From: Methylophilaceae bacterium UBA6140
GTDB taxonomy: Bacteria; Pseudomonadota; Gammaproteobacteria; Burkholderiales; Methylophilaceae
Length of the DNA: 12,948 nt
Direction of reading: 5' to 3'
Assembly: GCA_002423265.1 (NCBI GenBank)
Contig: DIVE01000102.1
Location: 12,011 to 24,958, forward strand
Numbering within the stretch: the stretch's first letter is position 1; the number at the start of each line of letters is the position of its first letter. The notes under the pieces were generated by a model. That model saw only the letters and a list, made by a program, of their open reading frames with translations, was not told where the DNA came from and did not search any database. This document shows positions 1 through 6,659 of the stretch, piece by piece. Made by a program: the position numbers and the translations under genes.

Positions 1-291
1 TGGGGTCCGATTGCTGGATACTATGCTCAGAAGTCAAGTGTTCCGCTGGTCGTTGTACCGACACCGGAATACGAAGGTATGCCTGATACAGCGAAGCTGC
101 AGTTCAATATTGCGATGGGTGTACGTAAACGTGACAACGAGCGCCTGGCCATGATCCAGGAGGTGCTGGACCGCCGTCAGGCAGACATTCTGAAGATTCT
201 TGATGAATACGGCATTCCTCACGTACCGGTTGTGGATGAGCGCAAGGAAAAAGCTAAAAAACGTGGTGATGTAATTCCGAAAAACGAGTAA
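1..291 (+). CDS. xoxJ: XoxJ/MxaJ-type periplasmic protein, C-terminal fragment
   Basis: The frame is open from base 1 to a TAA at 289-291 and gives the last 96 residues of a protein whose start lies outside the window. It begins WGPIAGYYA and continues PLVVVPTP, a pattern typical of the quinoprotein dehydrogenase-associated substrate-binding proteins (MxaJ/XoxJ), which have the fold of ABC-transporter solute-binding proteins but act in the periplasm as partners of PQQ methanol dehydrogenase, probably in its maturation or activation. The fragment ends in a basic, Lys-rich tail. A cytochrome cL gene follows 125 bases downstream, the normal order F-J-G. No mxaI follows, so I prefer xoxJ over mxaJ; the fragment alone cannot settle that. 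Confidence 0.82.
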   Translation, partial: WGPIAGYYAQKSSVPLVVVPTPEYEGMPDTAKLQFNIAMGVRKRDNERLAMIQEVLDRRQADILKILDEYGIPHVPVVDERKEKAKKRGDVIPKNE

Positions 292-303
292 ACTTTGCCT
301 CTT

Positions 304-327
304 TTGGTTGACAATAGCGTCAACCAA
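304..327. promoter_or_regulatory. Perfect 9-bp inverted repeat overlapping a possible xoxG promoter
   Basis: The arms TTGGTTGAC (304-312) and GTCAACCAA (319-327) are exact inverted complements around a 6-base spacer. The left arm contains a consensus -35 hexamer TTGACA (308-313). A -10-like TAAAAT (329-334) follows after a 15-base spacer, which is shorter than the usual 16-18. The repeat lies between xoxJ and xoxG and has no U-run after it, so it reads better as an operator or mRNA-processing hairpin than as a terminator. The regulator is unknown. Confidence 0.45.
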
Positions 328-357
328 GTAAAATAAAGTTCGTTATTTGTAGTGAAG

Positions 358-384
358 TTAGCGGGTGTTGCAAGCACCCGCTAA
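358..384 (+). other. GC-rich hairpin between xoxJ and xoxG
   Basis: The arms TTAGCGGGTG (358-367) and CACCCGCTAA (375-384) pair over 10 bp around a 7-base loop. It is followed only by TTTAAT, so termination would be weak. It lies just ahead of the xoxG ribosome-binding site (AGGAG at 407-411) and could attenuate read-through from the dehydrogenase genes or protect the 5' end of a processed xoxG transcript. Confidence 0.5.
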
Positions 385-416
385 TTTAATGCCTGTAATA
401 CAAACGAGGAGATGAT

Positions 417-932
417 ATGTTCAGCAATAAAGCAGTAAAGGCAACCTTATTCGTTTCGATGTTAATGCTTGCAGGTTTGATGCCTTTGCAAGCTAGTGCA
501 GCATGTAATTTGGTTTCCACCAAAGACAACAGCCCGTTAAATATCAAGATCGTGGACTCCGATACGCCGGAAGCCAAGGAGTTCTTGACGACTTGTATTA
601 ACCCTTACACCAAGCTGTATGCCGCAGATCCGGAAAAGGCCAAGGCCGGCAAGAGGAAGTTCGGTTACTATTCCTGCACGCAGTGTCATGGCGGCAATGC
701 AGGCGGCCAGACCGCCGTCAGTATCATTGACGAGCGTTGGCAATATGCCAAGCATGACACCGACAAGGGTTTGTTCGAGACCATCGCCGGCGGTACCAAC
801 ATGGGTATGATGGGCTGGCATCAGCAAGTGGCCAACAACCCCGACATGGTGCCCACCGATGACATCCTGAAAATCATCGGCTGGTTGCGCGCTTCTTACC
901 AAGGCGGTGGCGACAAGCCATGGCTGAAGTAA
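417..932 (+). CDS. xoxG: Cytochrome cL, electron acceptor of PQQ methanol dehydrogenase (XoxG)
   Basis: This is a secreted monohaem c-type cytochrome of 171 residues. A signal peptide (residues 1 to about 28, hydrophobic core, then ASA) sends it to the periplasm. The haem-binding motif CTQCH is at 87-91. Met131, in the loop before the conserved WHQQVANNPDM segment, is the likely distal iron ligand because it is the only loop Met conserved in the next gene. The size and the long regions flanking the haem site fit the cytochrome cL family, which takes electrons directly from methanol dehydrogenase. Two further cysteines (30 and 60) are kept in the neighbour and could form a disulfide (inference). 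A good ribosome-binding site AGGAG lies 5 bases before the ATG. The gene follows xoxJ and is closed by a strong terminator. It could be mxaG if the unseen dehydrogenase is MxaF, but no mxaI follows. Confidence 0.88.
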   Translation: MFSNKAVKATLFVSMLMLAGLMPLQASAACNLVSTKDNSPLNIKIVDSDTPEAKEFLTTCINPYTKLYAADPEKAKAGKRKFGYYSCTQCHGGNAGGQTAVSIIDERWQYAKHDTDKGLFETIAGGTNMGMMGWHQQVANNPDMVPTDDILKIIGWLRASYQGGGDKPWLK

Positions 933-957
933 CAAGCTGACAGCAGTATCGAAGCAC

Positions 958-992
958 AACGGCCATTGTGAATTGCAATGGCCGTTTTTTTT
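958..992 (+). terminator. Rho-independent terminator after xoxG
   Basis: An 11-bp stem AACGGCCATTG (958-968) with CAATGGCCGTT (976-986), loop of 7, ends in eight T (985-992). A second outer pairing GAAGCAC (951-957) with GTGCTTC (993-999) encloses it. It separates xoxG from the second cytochrome gene. Confidence 0.9.
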
Positions 993-1018
993 GTGCTTCA
1001 AGCACTTTAAGGTAGAAT
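991..1018 (+). promoter_or_regulatory. Possible sigma-70 promoter of the lipoprotein cytochrome gene
   Basis: TTGTGC (991-996) and TAGAAT (1013-1018) are spaced by 16 bases and lie directly behind the xoxG terminator. The start codon at 1046 is about 20 bases beyond the expected transcription start, with GGAG at 1034-1037 as ribosome-binding site. This would make the second cytochrome and ndh independent of the xox operon. The -35 matches the consensus only partly. Confidence 0.5.
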
Positions 1019-1045
1019 CAAATTACTTATTCGGGAGAAGTAAAC

Positions 1046-1600
1046 ATGTTTTCATCCAAGTCTGTACTCATTTCCTTATCACTTCTGATGGCTCTGGCAG
1101 GTTGTGGCAAAGGTGCTGATACACCGCAAACTGAAAGCAAGACAGCATCTGCATCTGGCAGTGGCACTCAATGTGCGCTGGAATCGACCAAAGACGGCAG
1201 CCCTCTGCTGATCAAGGCGGTTGCCACTGATACACCACAAGCCAAGGAATTTCTGCAAACCTGTATCAACCCATACACCAAGCTTTATGCCGGTGATGCG
1301 GAAGCTGCCAAGGAAGGCAGAAAGAAATTTGGTTATTATTCCTGCACGCAATGTCATGGCCCAAACGGTGATGGCCAGGTTGCAGTTTCGATTACCGACG
1401 AGCGTTGGCAATACGCCAAACACGTGACTGACAAAGGTATGTTCGAAACCATCGCCGGTGGCAGCAATGGCGGTATGTTTGCATGGCATCAACAAGTGGC
1501 AAACAACCCGGATATGGTCAATACAGACGATATTCTGAAGATTGTTGCCTGGTTGCGTACCCAATACAAGGGCGGTGGCGATACCCCTTGGTTAAACTAG
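1046..1600 (+). CDS. Lipoprotein cytochrome c, XoxG paralogue
   Basis: The product is 184 residues long. From about residue 47 to the end it is roughly three quarters identical to the XoxG encoded just upstream (hand alignment, about 106 of 138 positions). It keeps the haem motif CTQCH (100-104), the candidate Met ligand (Met144), two extra cysteines (43 and 73) and the WHQQVANNPDM segment. The N-terminus differs: a short hydrophobic segment ends in the lipobox LAGC (Cys20), followed by a Ser/Thr/Gly-rich linker of about 20 residues. This predicts a lipid-anchored protein rather than a free periplasmic one. It probably also takes electrons from a PQQ dehydrogenase or from XoxG, passing them on at a membrane surface (inference). 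It arose by duplication, has its own candidate promoter, and is 34 bases ahead of ndh, with which it is probably co-transcribed. Confidence 0.85.
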   Translation: MFSSKSVLISLSLLMALAGCGKGADTPQTESKTASASGSGTQCALESTKDGSPLLIKAVATDTPQAKEFLQTCINPYTKLYAGDAEAAKEGRKKFGYYSCTQCHGPNGDGQVAVSITDERWQYAKHVTDKGMFETIAGGSNGGMFAWHQQVANNPDMVNTDDILKIVAWLRTQYKGGGDTPWLN

Positions 1601-1634
1601 ATTCATATTCAGGATACAAGCGGAACAATCATCA

Positions 1635-2963
1635 ATGGAAATAAAAATAAAATCCTCTCTGCACCACATTGTGATTGTAGGTGGTGGTGCCGGCGGGCTT
1701 GAGCTTGCAACGCGTCTGGGTGACACGCTGGGACGCAAGGGCAAGGCTGCAATCACATTGATTGATAAAACCAGAACCCATGTCTGGAAGCCCCTGCTGC
1801 ATGAAATTGCAGCAGGTAGCATGAACCCCGACAAGCATGAGCTGGAGTATCTGGCGCAGGCGCACTGGCATCATTTCCGCTTTCGTCTGGGCAATATGGA
1901 TGGCCTCGATCGTACGAAGAAAGAGGTTTATGTAGCGCCATATCACGATGAGGATGGCGTCGAGGTCATCCCGCGCCGGGTATTTCAGTACGACACACTG
2001 ATTATTGCAGTGGGCAGCACCACCAACGACTTTGGTATCAAGGGTGCCAGGGATTATTCGATTGCGCTCGACACTCAGGGTCAGGCCGAGCGGTTCCATC
2101 GCCGTTTGCATAATGCGCTTTTGCGTGCGCAGACGCAGGAAGAACCGGTACAGGCAGGCCAGCTTGAGGTGGTGATCGTTGGCGCCGGCGCTACTGGCAT
2201 CGAGTTGGCAGCAGAGCTGCATAACACGACGCGTGAACTGACTGCCTACGGACTCGATAAGATCGACCCGGATAAAGACATCAGAATCTCTCTGATCGAG
2301 GCCAGTGATCGCATATTGCCGGCCTTGCCGAAGAAACTTTCGGATTCTGTAGAAATGGAGCTGAGAAAACTGCGTGTTCATCTCTATATGGGTGAGCGCG
2401 TGACCGAAGTTTCAGAAAAAGGCGTCTACACCCACAGCGGCCGCTTCATTCCGTCAGAGCTTGTGGTCTGGGCGGCAGGTATCAAGGCGCCGGATTTCCT
2501 TAGCCAGCTCGATGGGCTGGAAACCAACAGGATCAATCAGCTGGTTGTGAAAACAACGTTGCAAACCACGCTGGACGCGAGCATTTTTGCGTTCGGAGAT
2601 TGTGCGGCATGCCCTTGGCCCGGCCATGATGACAATGTCCCGCCTCGCGCACAGGCTGCGCATCAGCAGGCATCGTTGCTGGTTAAAACCATGAAGCGCA
2701 GGCTGGCTGGCAAGTCCATTCCAGAATATAAGTATCGCGATTATGGCTCATTGGTGAATCTGGGCCGCTACTCTACGGTTGGTAATCTGATGGGCGCACT
2801 TACAGGCGGCAGCATGTATATTGAAGGCTTGTTTGCCAGACTGATGTATCAGTCCTTGTACAAAATGCATTTGATGGCATTGCATGGCTTCTTTACAGTG
2901 TTCCTGCAAACGCTTGCAAGGATCATTACGCGCAGAACGGAGCCACAGGTAAAGCTGCATTAA
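1635..2963 (+). CDS. ndh: Type II NADH:quinone oxidoreductase (NDH-2)
   Basis: This 442-residue FAD enzyme would transfer electrons from NADH to quinone at the cytoplasmic membrane face without pumping protons. The first Rossmann motif IVGGGAGG (about 14-21) binds FAD and the second, IVGAGATGIE (about 181-190), binds NADH. FAFGD (318-322) is the usual second FAD contact, and AQAAHQQA (339-346) is the quinone-side helix motif of NDH-2. The C-terminal 45 residues are amphipathic to hydrophobic and basic (MYQSLYKMHLMALHGFF onwards), as expected for the membrane anchor. The length fits the family. The ribosome-binding site is weak. The gene follows the lipoprotein cytochrome by 34 bases and is closed by a terminator. 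In a methylotroph it would reoxidise NADH from formaldehyde or formate oxidation without conserving proton-motive force. Symbol by family; orthology to E. coli ndh was not tested. Confidence 0.88.
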   Translation: MEIKIKSSLHHIVIVGGGAGGLELATRLGDTLGRKGKAAITLIDKTRTHVWKPLLHEIAAGSMNPDKHELEYLAQAHWHHFRFRLGNMDGLDRTKKEVYVAPYHDEDGVEVIPRRVFQYDTLIIAVGSTTNDFGIKGARDYSIALDTQGQAERFHRRLHNALLRAQTQEEPVQAGQLEVVIVGAGATGIELAAELHNTTRELTAYGLDKIDPDKDIRISLIEASDRILPALPKKLSDSVEMELRKLRVHLYMGERVTEVSEKGVYTHSGRFIPSELVVWAAGIKAPDFLSQLDGLETNRINQLVVKTTLQTTLDASIFAFGDCAACPWPGHDDNVPPRAQAAHQQASLLVKTMKRRLAGKSIPEYKYRDYGSLVNLGRYSTVGNLMGALTGGSMYIEGLFARLMYQSLYKMHLMALHGFFTVFLQTLARIITRRTEPQVKLH

Positions 2964-3003
2964 ACTACGGCCGGCTTTCACTGAGATCAGCAAAGCAATA
3001 ATT

Positions 3004-3030
3004 AAAATCCTCCGTCCTGGAGGATTTTTA
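3004..3030 (+). terminator. Terminator after ndh
   Basis: The arms AAAATCCTCC (3004-3013) and GGAGGATTTT (3019-3028) pair perfectly around a 5-base loop. A run of T closes the right arm and a run of A opens the left, so it could also act on minus-strand transcripts leaving phoH. Confidence 0.85.
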
Positions 3031-3227
3031 ATTTGCAGCCATGCCTGTAGAGGGCAGTCAACCCGGATATTTATCAGGTCACTGAATGTGCAAATCAGCG
3101 CGCAACCTTGCTGCCACAAGCGCTCGTGAAGACAATCGGTACAACCTGGTTTTCGTGCCAACACCATGCAAACAATGTATGCATGGGCCTTTCCGGTCAT
3201 TTCAGGCCGGTATGGTGAATATCCGGC
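3031..3227. other. Non-coding gap between converging ndh and phoH genes
   Basis: I see no convincing gene in this 197-base stretch. Short frames crossing it lack a ribosome-binding site and recognisable motifs. It holds a 7-bp inverted repeat (CCATGCA 3164-3170 with TGCATGG 3180-3186) and a GCCGG/CCGGC pair (3206-3210 with 3223-3227) just past the phoH stop. The latter could be a weak transcript-end hairpin for phoH, but it has no U-run. Confidence 0.5.
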
Positions 3228-4625
3228 TCAAAGTGCCTCGGCTGCAAAATCCGCCAGCCGCGAGCGTTCGCCACGCACCAGTGTGACATGGCCGTTGTGC
3301 GTCCAGCCTTTGAAGCGGTCAACCACATAGGTCAGACCGGAGCTCCCTTCGGTCAGGTAGGGCGTATCGATCTGAGCGATGTTGCCCAGGCAGACGACCT
3401 TAGTGCCGGGGCCAGCACGGGTAATCAGGGTTTTCATCTGCTTCGGCGTAAGATTCTGCGCTTCGTCGATGATGAGAAACTTGTGCAGGAACGTGCGTCC
3501 ACGCATGAAATTGAGCGACTTGACCTTGATGCGGGTGCGTATCAGATCCTGTGTCGCAGCGCGGCCCCATTCCCCGGCATCTTCGTCGGATTTGTTGAGT
3601 ACATCCAGATTGTCTTCCAGTGCGCCCATCCAAGGTGCCATTTTCTCTTCTTCCGTCCCCGGTAGAAAGCCAATGTCTTCGCCGACCGGGACAGTGACGC
3701 GGGTCATGATGATTTCGCTGTAGATCTTTTTATCTAGCGTTTGAGTCAGTGCCGAGGCCAGCGTCAGCAGCGTTTTTCCGGTGCCGGCCTGGCCCAGCAA
3801 AGTCACAAAATCGACTTCAGGGTCCATCAACAAATTCAGCGCGAAGTTCTGTTCGCGGTTGCGTGCGGTGATGCCCCAGATGTTGTGTTTTGCCTGTGTG
3901 TAATCCTTGACCACTTCGAGTACTGCTGTATTGCCTTCGACTTGGCGCACGATCGCATGAAACGGCTGCTCGTACTCGTAGTAGATGAATTCGTTGACGA
4001 TCAGGCTCTTGCATATCGGGCCGGTCACGCGATAGAACATTCTGCCCGCATCCTGCCATGACTCCATCGCCTTGCTGTGTTTGTCCCAGAAGTCAGCCGG
4101 TAGCTCCTTCATGCCACTGTAGAGCAGGTCGGTGTCTTCCAGCACCTTGTCATTGAAGTAATCCTCGGCGGGCACGCCTATGGCGCGCGCCTTGATGCGG
4201 ATGTTGATGTCCTTGCTGACGAGGATGACAGGGCGGTCGGGATATTTCTTTTGCAGATCCCAGACAACCCCGAGAATCTGATGGTCTGCCTTGCCGCCTG
4301 CCAGCATCGGCAAATCGACATTCACCGCCTGCGTTTGCAGGAACAGTCTGCCGCTGATGTGTTTGTTGCTATTGATGGCCAGGGGGCAGCCATCTTCGAG
4401 GCAGCTTAGCTCTCCGCCGACAATCTCTTCCAGATTGCGGCTTGCCTGACGGGCGTTACGCGCCACCTCGGTCATCCCCTTCTTGTTGTTGTCCAACTCC
4501 TCCAGCGTGATCATGGGCAGGTAGACATCGTGTTCCTCGAAGCGGAACAGGCTGGAAGGGTCGTGCATCAGAACGTTAGTATCGAGCACAAACAGCTTGC
4601 GGGCAGCATCACGCTTTTGGGTCAT
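3228..4625 (-). CDS. PIN-PhoH fusion ATPase (PhoH2-type)
   Basis: This is a 465-residue cytoplasmic protein with two domains. The N-terminal PIN nuclease-like domain (about 10-150) shows the acidic set: Asp15 in VLDTNVLMHD, Glu43/Glu44, Asp114 in KADHQIL and Asp139 in SKDINIRIKA. The C-terminal PhoH domain (about 255-465) has a Walker A GQAGTGKT (278-285) and Walker B LIIDEAQN (384-391). PIN-PhoH proteins of this layout are described in other bacteria as ATP-dependent RNA helicase/ribonucleases, sometimes under toxin-antitoxin-like control; that role is family knowledge and not shown here. All metal-binding and ATPase residues appear intact. The ATG lies 18 bases past the bcp stop, so the two are probably one transcript. 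The nearest ribosome-binding-site-like sequence, AGGAA, is rather far upstream. No small antitoxin-like partner gene is adjacent. Confidence 0.88.
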   Translation of the reverse strand: MTQKRDAARKLFVLDTNVLMHDPSSLFRFEEHDVYLPMITLEELDNNKKGMTEVARNARQASRNLEEIVGGELSCLEDGCPLAINSNKHISGRLFLQTQAVNVDLPMLAGGKADHQILGVVWDLQKKYPDRPVILVSKDINIRIKARAIGVPAEDYFNDKVLEDTDLLYSGMKELPADFWDKHSKAMESWQDAGRMFYRVTGPICKSLIVNEFIYYEYEQPFHAIVRQVEGNTAVLEVVKDYTQAKHNIWGITARNREQNFALNLLMDPEVDFVTLLGQAGTGKTLLTLASALTQTLDKKIYSEIIMTRVTVPVGEDIGFLPGTEEEKMAPWMGALEDNLDVLNKSDEDAGEWGRAATQDLIRTRIKVKSLNFMRGRTFLHKFLIIDEAQNLTPKQMKTLITRAGPGTKVVCLGNIAQIDTPYLTEGSSGLTYVVDRFKGWTHNGHVTLVRGERSRLADFAAEAL

Positions 4626-4643
4626 GAGGAGAGAGATTCCTGA

Positions 4644-5099
4644 TTAGAGAGATTGGACAAATTCAAGTACTTCACGGGCGTGACCATCAACTTTGACTCC
4701 GCGCCATTCATGCACCAGAACACCGTTTTTGTCGATCACGAAGGTGCTGCGCTCGATACCGCGCACCTGCTTGCCGTACATGTTCTTCATTTTCATCACG
4801 TTGAACTGATTGCAGACGGTTTCGTCCGGGTCTGAAAGCAGGTCGAAGGGGAAGCCGAACTTGGCTTTGAAATTCTCATGAGATTTGATGCTATCCCTTG
4901 AAATGCCGGATATTTCGCTGCCGGCTACCTGAAACTCGTGATAGGCATCGCGGAATTGCTGGCCCTGTGAGGTGCAGCCTGGCGTCGAATCCTTGGGGTA
5001 AAAGTAGATGACCAGGATTTTCCCTGCATGCTCCGAAAGTTTGAAGGTTGTGTTACCGGTAGAGGGTAATTCGAAGTCTTTAACAGGTAAATTCAGCAT
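4644..5099 (-). CDS. bcp: Thioredoxin-dependent thiol peroxidase (Bcp/PrxQ)
   Basis: This 151-residue peroxiredoxin would reduce hydrogen peroxide and organic hydroperoxides in the cytoplasm. The active-site block YPKDSTPGCTSQ is at 34-45, with Cys42 as peroxidatic cysteine and Thr39/Pro40 before it. A conserved Arg is at 117 (ERSTFVID). The position five residues after the peroxidatic Cys, where E. coli Bcp has its resolving cysteine, is Gln47. Cys96 (DETVCNQF) matches a third E. coli Bcp cysteine, so the protein is either 1-Cys or uses Cys96. The length is normal. It lies 48 bases after the histidine kinase stop and 18 before phoH. A distinct ribosome-binding site is not evident. Confidence 0.9.
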   Translation of the reverse strand: MLNLPVKDFELPSTGNTTFKLSEHAGKILVIYFYPKDSTPGCTSQGQQFRDAYHEFQVAGSEISGISRDSIKSHENFKAKFGFPFDLLSDPDETVCNQFNVMKMKNMYGKQVRGIERSTFVIDKNGVLVHEWRGVKVDGHAREVLEFVQSL

Positions 5100-5147
5100 A
5101 GGTGCAATCGTCTTGTGTACAGCACCATTGTTGTTAAAAAAATATGT

Positions 5148-6653
5148 TTAGGCAAGCCTGTGCGACAGGTTTTGAGGATTATTTTCATCACCATCGGCAG
5201 ATTTGATGCTGCGTGGCATGGTCAGGCCGACCAGTGTGCCGCTCGTTTGCTGATTGCTGAAACTGACTTTACAGGAAAGCGCATCACATACCTTGAACAC
5301 AAAAGGAATGCCGAGGCCGGTGCCGAAGCGCTTGGTGGTGGGCCCGGGGCTTGCCGAAGCGGGGTCGGGCGAGAACGGCATGCCTGGACCTTGGTCTGCG
5401 ATTTCCAGGTATAAAGTTGTTGCGCTAGGCGTGATGCCGATTTTCAGTGCACTCTCTTTGGGGCTGGCGTCAATCGCATTCAGTAGCAGGTTGTACAACG
5501 CCTGTTCGAGCAAATGCTCGTCTGTATGAATGCGGTCATCTACCGCATCCCAATCCGGCAATAGGAGATGGATCGACTTCTCCTGCAGTCTTTGCCGCAA
5601 GGGTACCAGCGCGCCATGGATGATCTGGCGCAGGCGGGTGTCAGCAAGCTGCGGGCGCAGGGGGTGCAGGTAGGCAAGCAGCGCGCCGGTCCAGCGTTCA
5701 AGTCGGTCCACCGTGCTGATGATGTCCTGCAGTGAGGCGCGCGTGTCCCGGTCGAGCTCGCTGCTGTCTGCCACTTGTGCCGTTGCGCGAATGCTGGCCA
5801 GCGGATTGCGGATGTTGTGTGCAAGCATCGGTACCAGCTGACCTTGGGCAGCCTGTTTCTCGGTTTTTACCAGAGCTTCCTGGCTGATTGCGAGCTCATC
5901 GGCCATGTGGTTGATGGCGGCAGAGAGTGTGACTAGTTCTTCCGCCCCGGCTTCGGGCGCCTTGTGCGTCAGCTTGCCGGCGCTGATCCGGGTAGTGGCA
6001 GTGACCAGGCTGGCGATCGGCTTGACGATTGCGCGTTTGAGAAAAAACCGGGAAAACAGCAACAGCAGGGTGGCAAGCAAAATGGGGATGGCGAGCAGGG
6101 TGGCCGATGTGCGCTTGGATTCTTTCAGCCTTTGCTCCAGCTCTTGTTGTTTGAGCGCGAGCAAGCCCTCGGTGCGTGACGAAATCGCTTCATAGCGCTC
6201 GAAAATGTCTGATTCGAGGTCAGTGTTGAGTTTTTTTTCCAATGCGCTGGCTGAATAGACGCGCTGCCGGTCGAATATCGGTCTGGTCTTGGCCAGAAAG
6301 TCCTGATAGCTATCGTTAAGGTCGCTGATGGCGATCAGCTCTTCTTCACCAACGGCCAGTTCGCGGAGTTGTTCAAAATGTTGCTCGATGGATGCGGTAT
6401 AGGCGTTGTATTCCTTTTCGGCATCGGCGTCATTGAGAAAATAAGCGTCGAACAGCTCTTTCATCTGGCGATACAAGTCGCCACGAGTTTGCTGAATTTC
6501 CTGAACCAGAAGATTGATACGTTGGGATTCGCGTGATGACTGATCCCACAGGTGGATGCCGATGCCGCCGGCTGCCACGGCCAGCACCACCAGAAGAATG
6601 AAAGCCAGCTCGTGGATGAGCAGCAGGTCTTTCAGCGATCTCGGTTTCAGCAT
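5148..6653 (-). CDS. Membrane-bound sensor histidine kinase
   Basis: The protein has about 501 residues. Transmembrane helix 1 spans about 11-35, followed by a mostly helical periplasmic sensor region (about 36-183) rich in Glu, Gln and Leu with no recognised ligand domain. Helix 2 spans about 184-206. A HAMP linker follows (about 207-260), then an H-box with AHNIRNPLASIR and phospho-acceptor His279. The ATPase domain has N-box NLLLNAIDAS (about 388-397), G1 DQGPGM (about 420) and G2 GTGLGI (444-449). All catalytic boxes are intact. A Pro/Ser-rich ATP lid (about 428-440) lies between G1 and G2. The start is ambiguous: GTG at 6654-6656 is followed immediately by ATG at 6651-6653; I use the ATG. 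Neither has a ribosome-binding site, and tonB ends 6 bases before the ATG, so translational coupling is likely. No response regulator is adjacent, making this an orphan kinase in this window. Confidence 0.88.
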   Translation of the reverse strand: MLKPRSLKDLLLIHELAFILLVVLAVAAGGIGIHLWDQSSRESQRINLLVQEIQQTRGDLYRQMKELFDAYFLNDADAEKEYNAYTASIEQHFEQLRELAVGEEELIAISDLNDSYQDFLAKTRPIFDRQRVYSASALEKKLNTDLESDIFERYEAISSRTEGLLALKQQELEQRLKESKRTSATLLAIPILLATLLLLFSRFFLKRAIVKPIASLVTATTRISAGKLTHKAPEAGAEELVTLSAAINHMADELAISQEALVKTEKQAAQGQLVPMLAHNIRNPLASIRATAQVADSSELDRDTRASLQDIISTVDRLERWTGALLAYLHPLRPQLADTRLRQIIHGALVPLRQRLQEKSIHLLLPDWDAVDDRIHTDEHLLEQALYNLLLNAIDASPKESALKIGITPSATTLYLEIADQGPGMPFSPDPASASPGPTTKRFGTGLGIPFVFKVCDALSCKVSFSNQQTSGTLVGLTMPRSIKSADGDENNPQNLSHRLA

Positions 6654-6659
6654 CACGGT

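Noticed and set aside
1632-2381. Long minus-strand open frame (249 codons) opposite ndh
   Set aside because: It is antisense to a clear NDH-2 gene, has no recognisable motif or ribosome-binding site, and is rich in Cys, His and Arg as expected of a shadow frame.
2748-3200. Minus-strand frame of 150 codons spanning the ndh end and the gap
   Set aside because: Half of it is antisense to ndh and it crosses the strong terminator at 3004-3028; composition is unlike the neighbours.
3031-3227. Possible small RNA or tRNA in the ndh-phoH gap
   Set aside because: No cloverleaf, promoter or U-run terminator could be found; only short inverted repeats are present.
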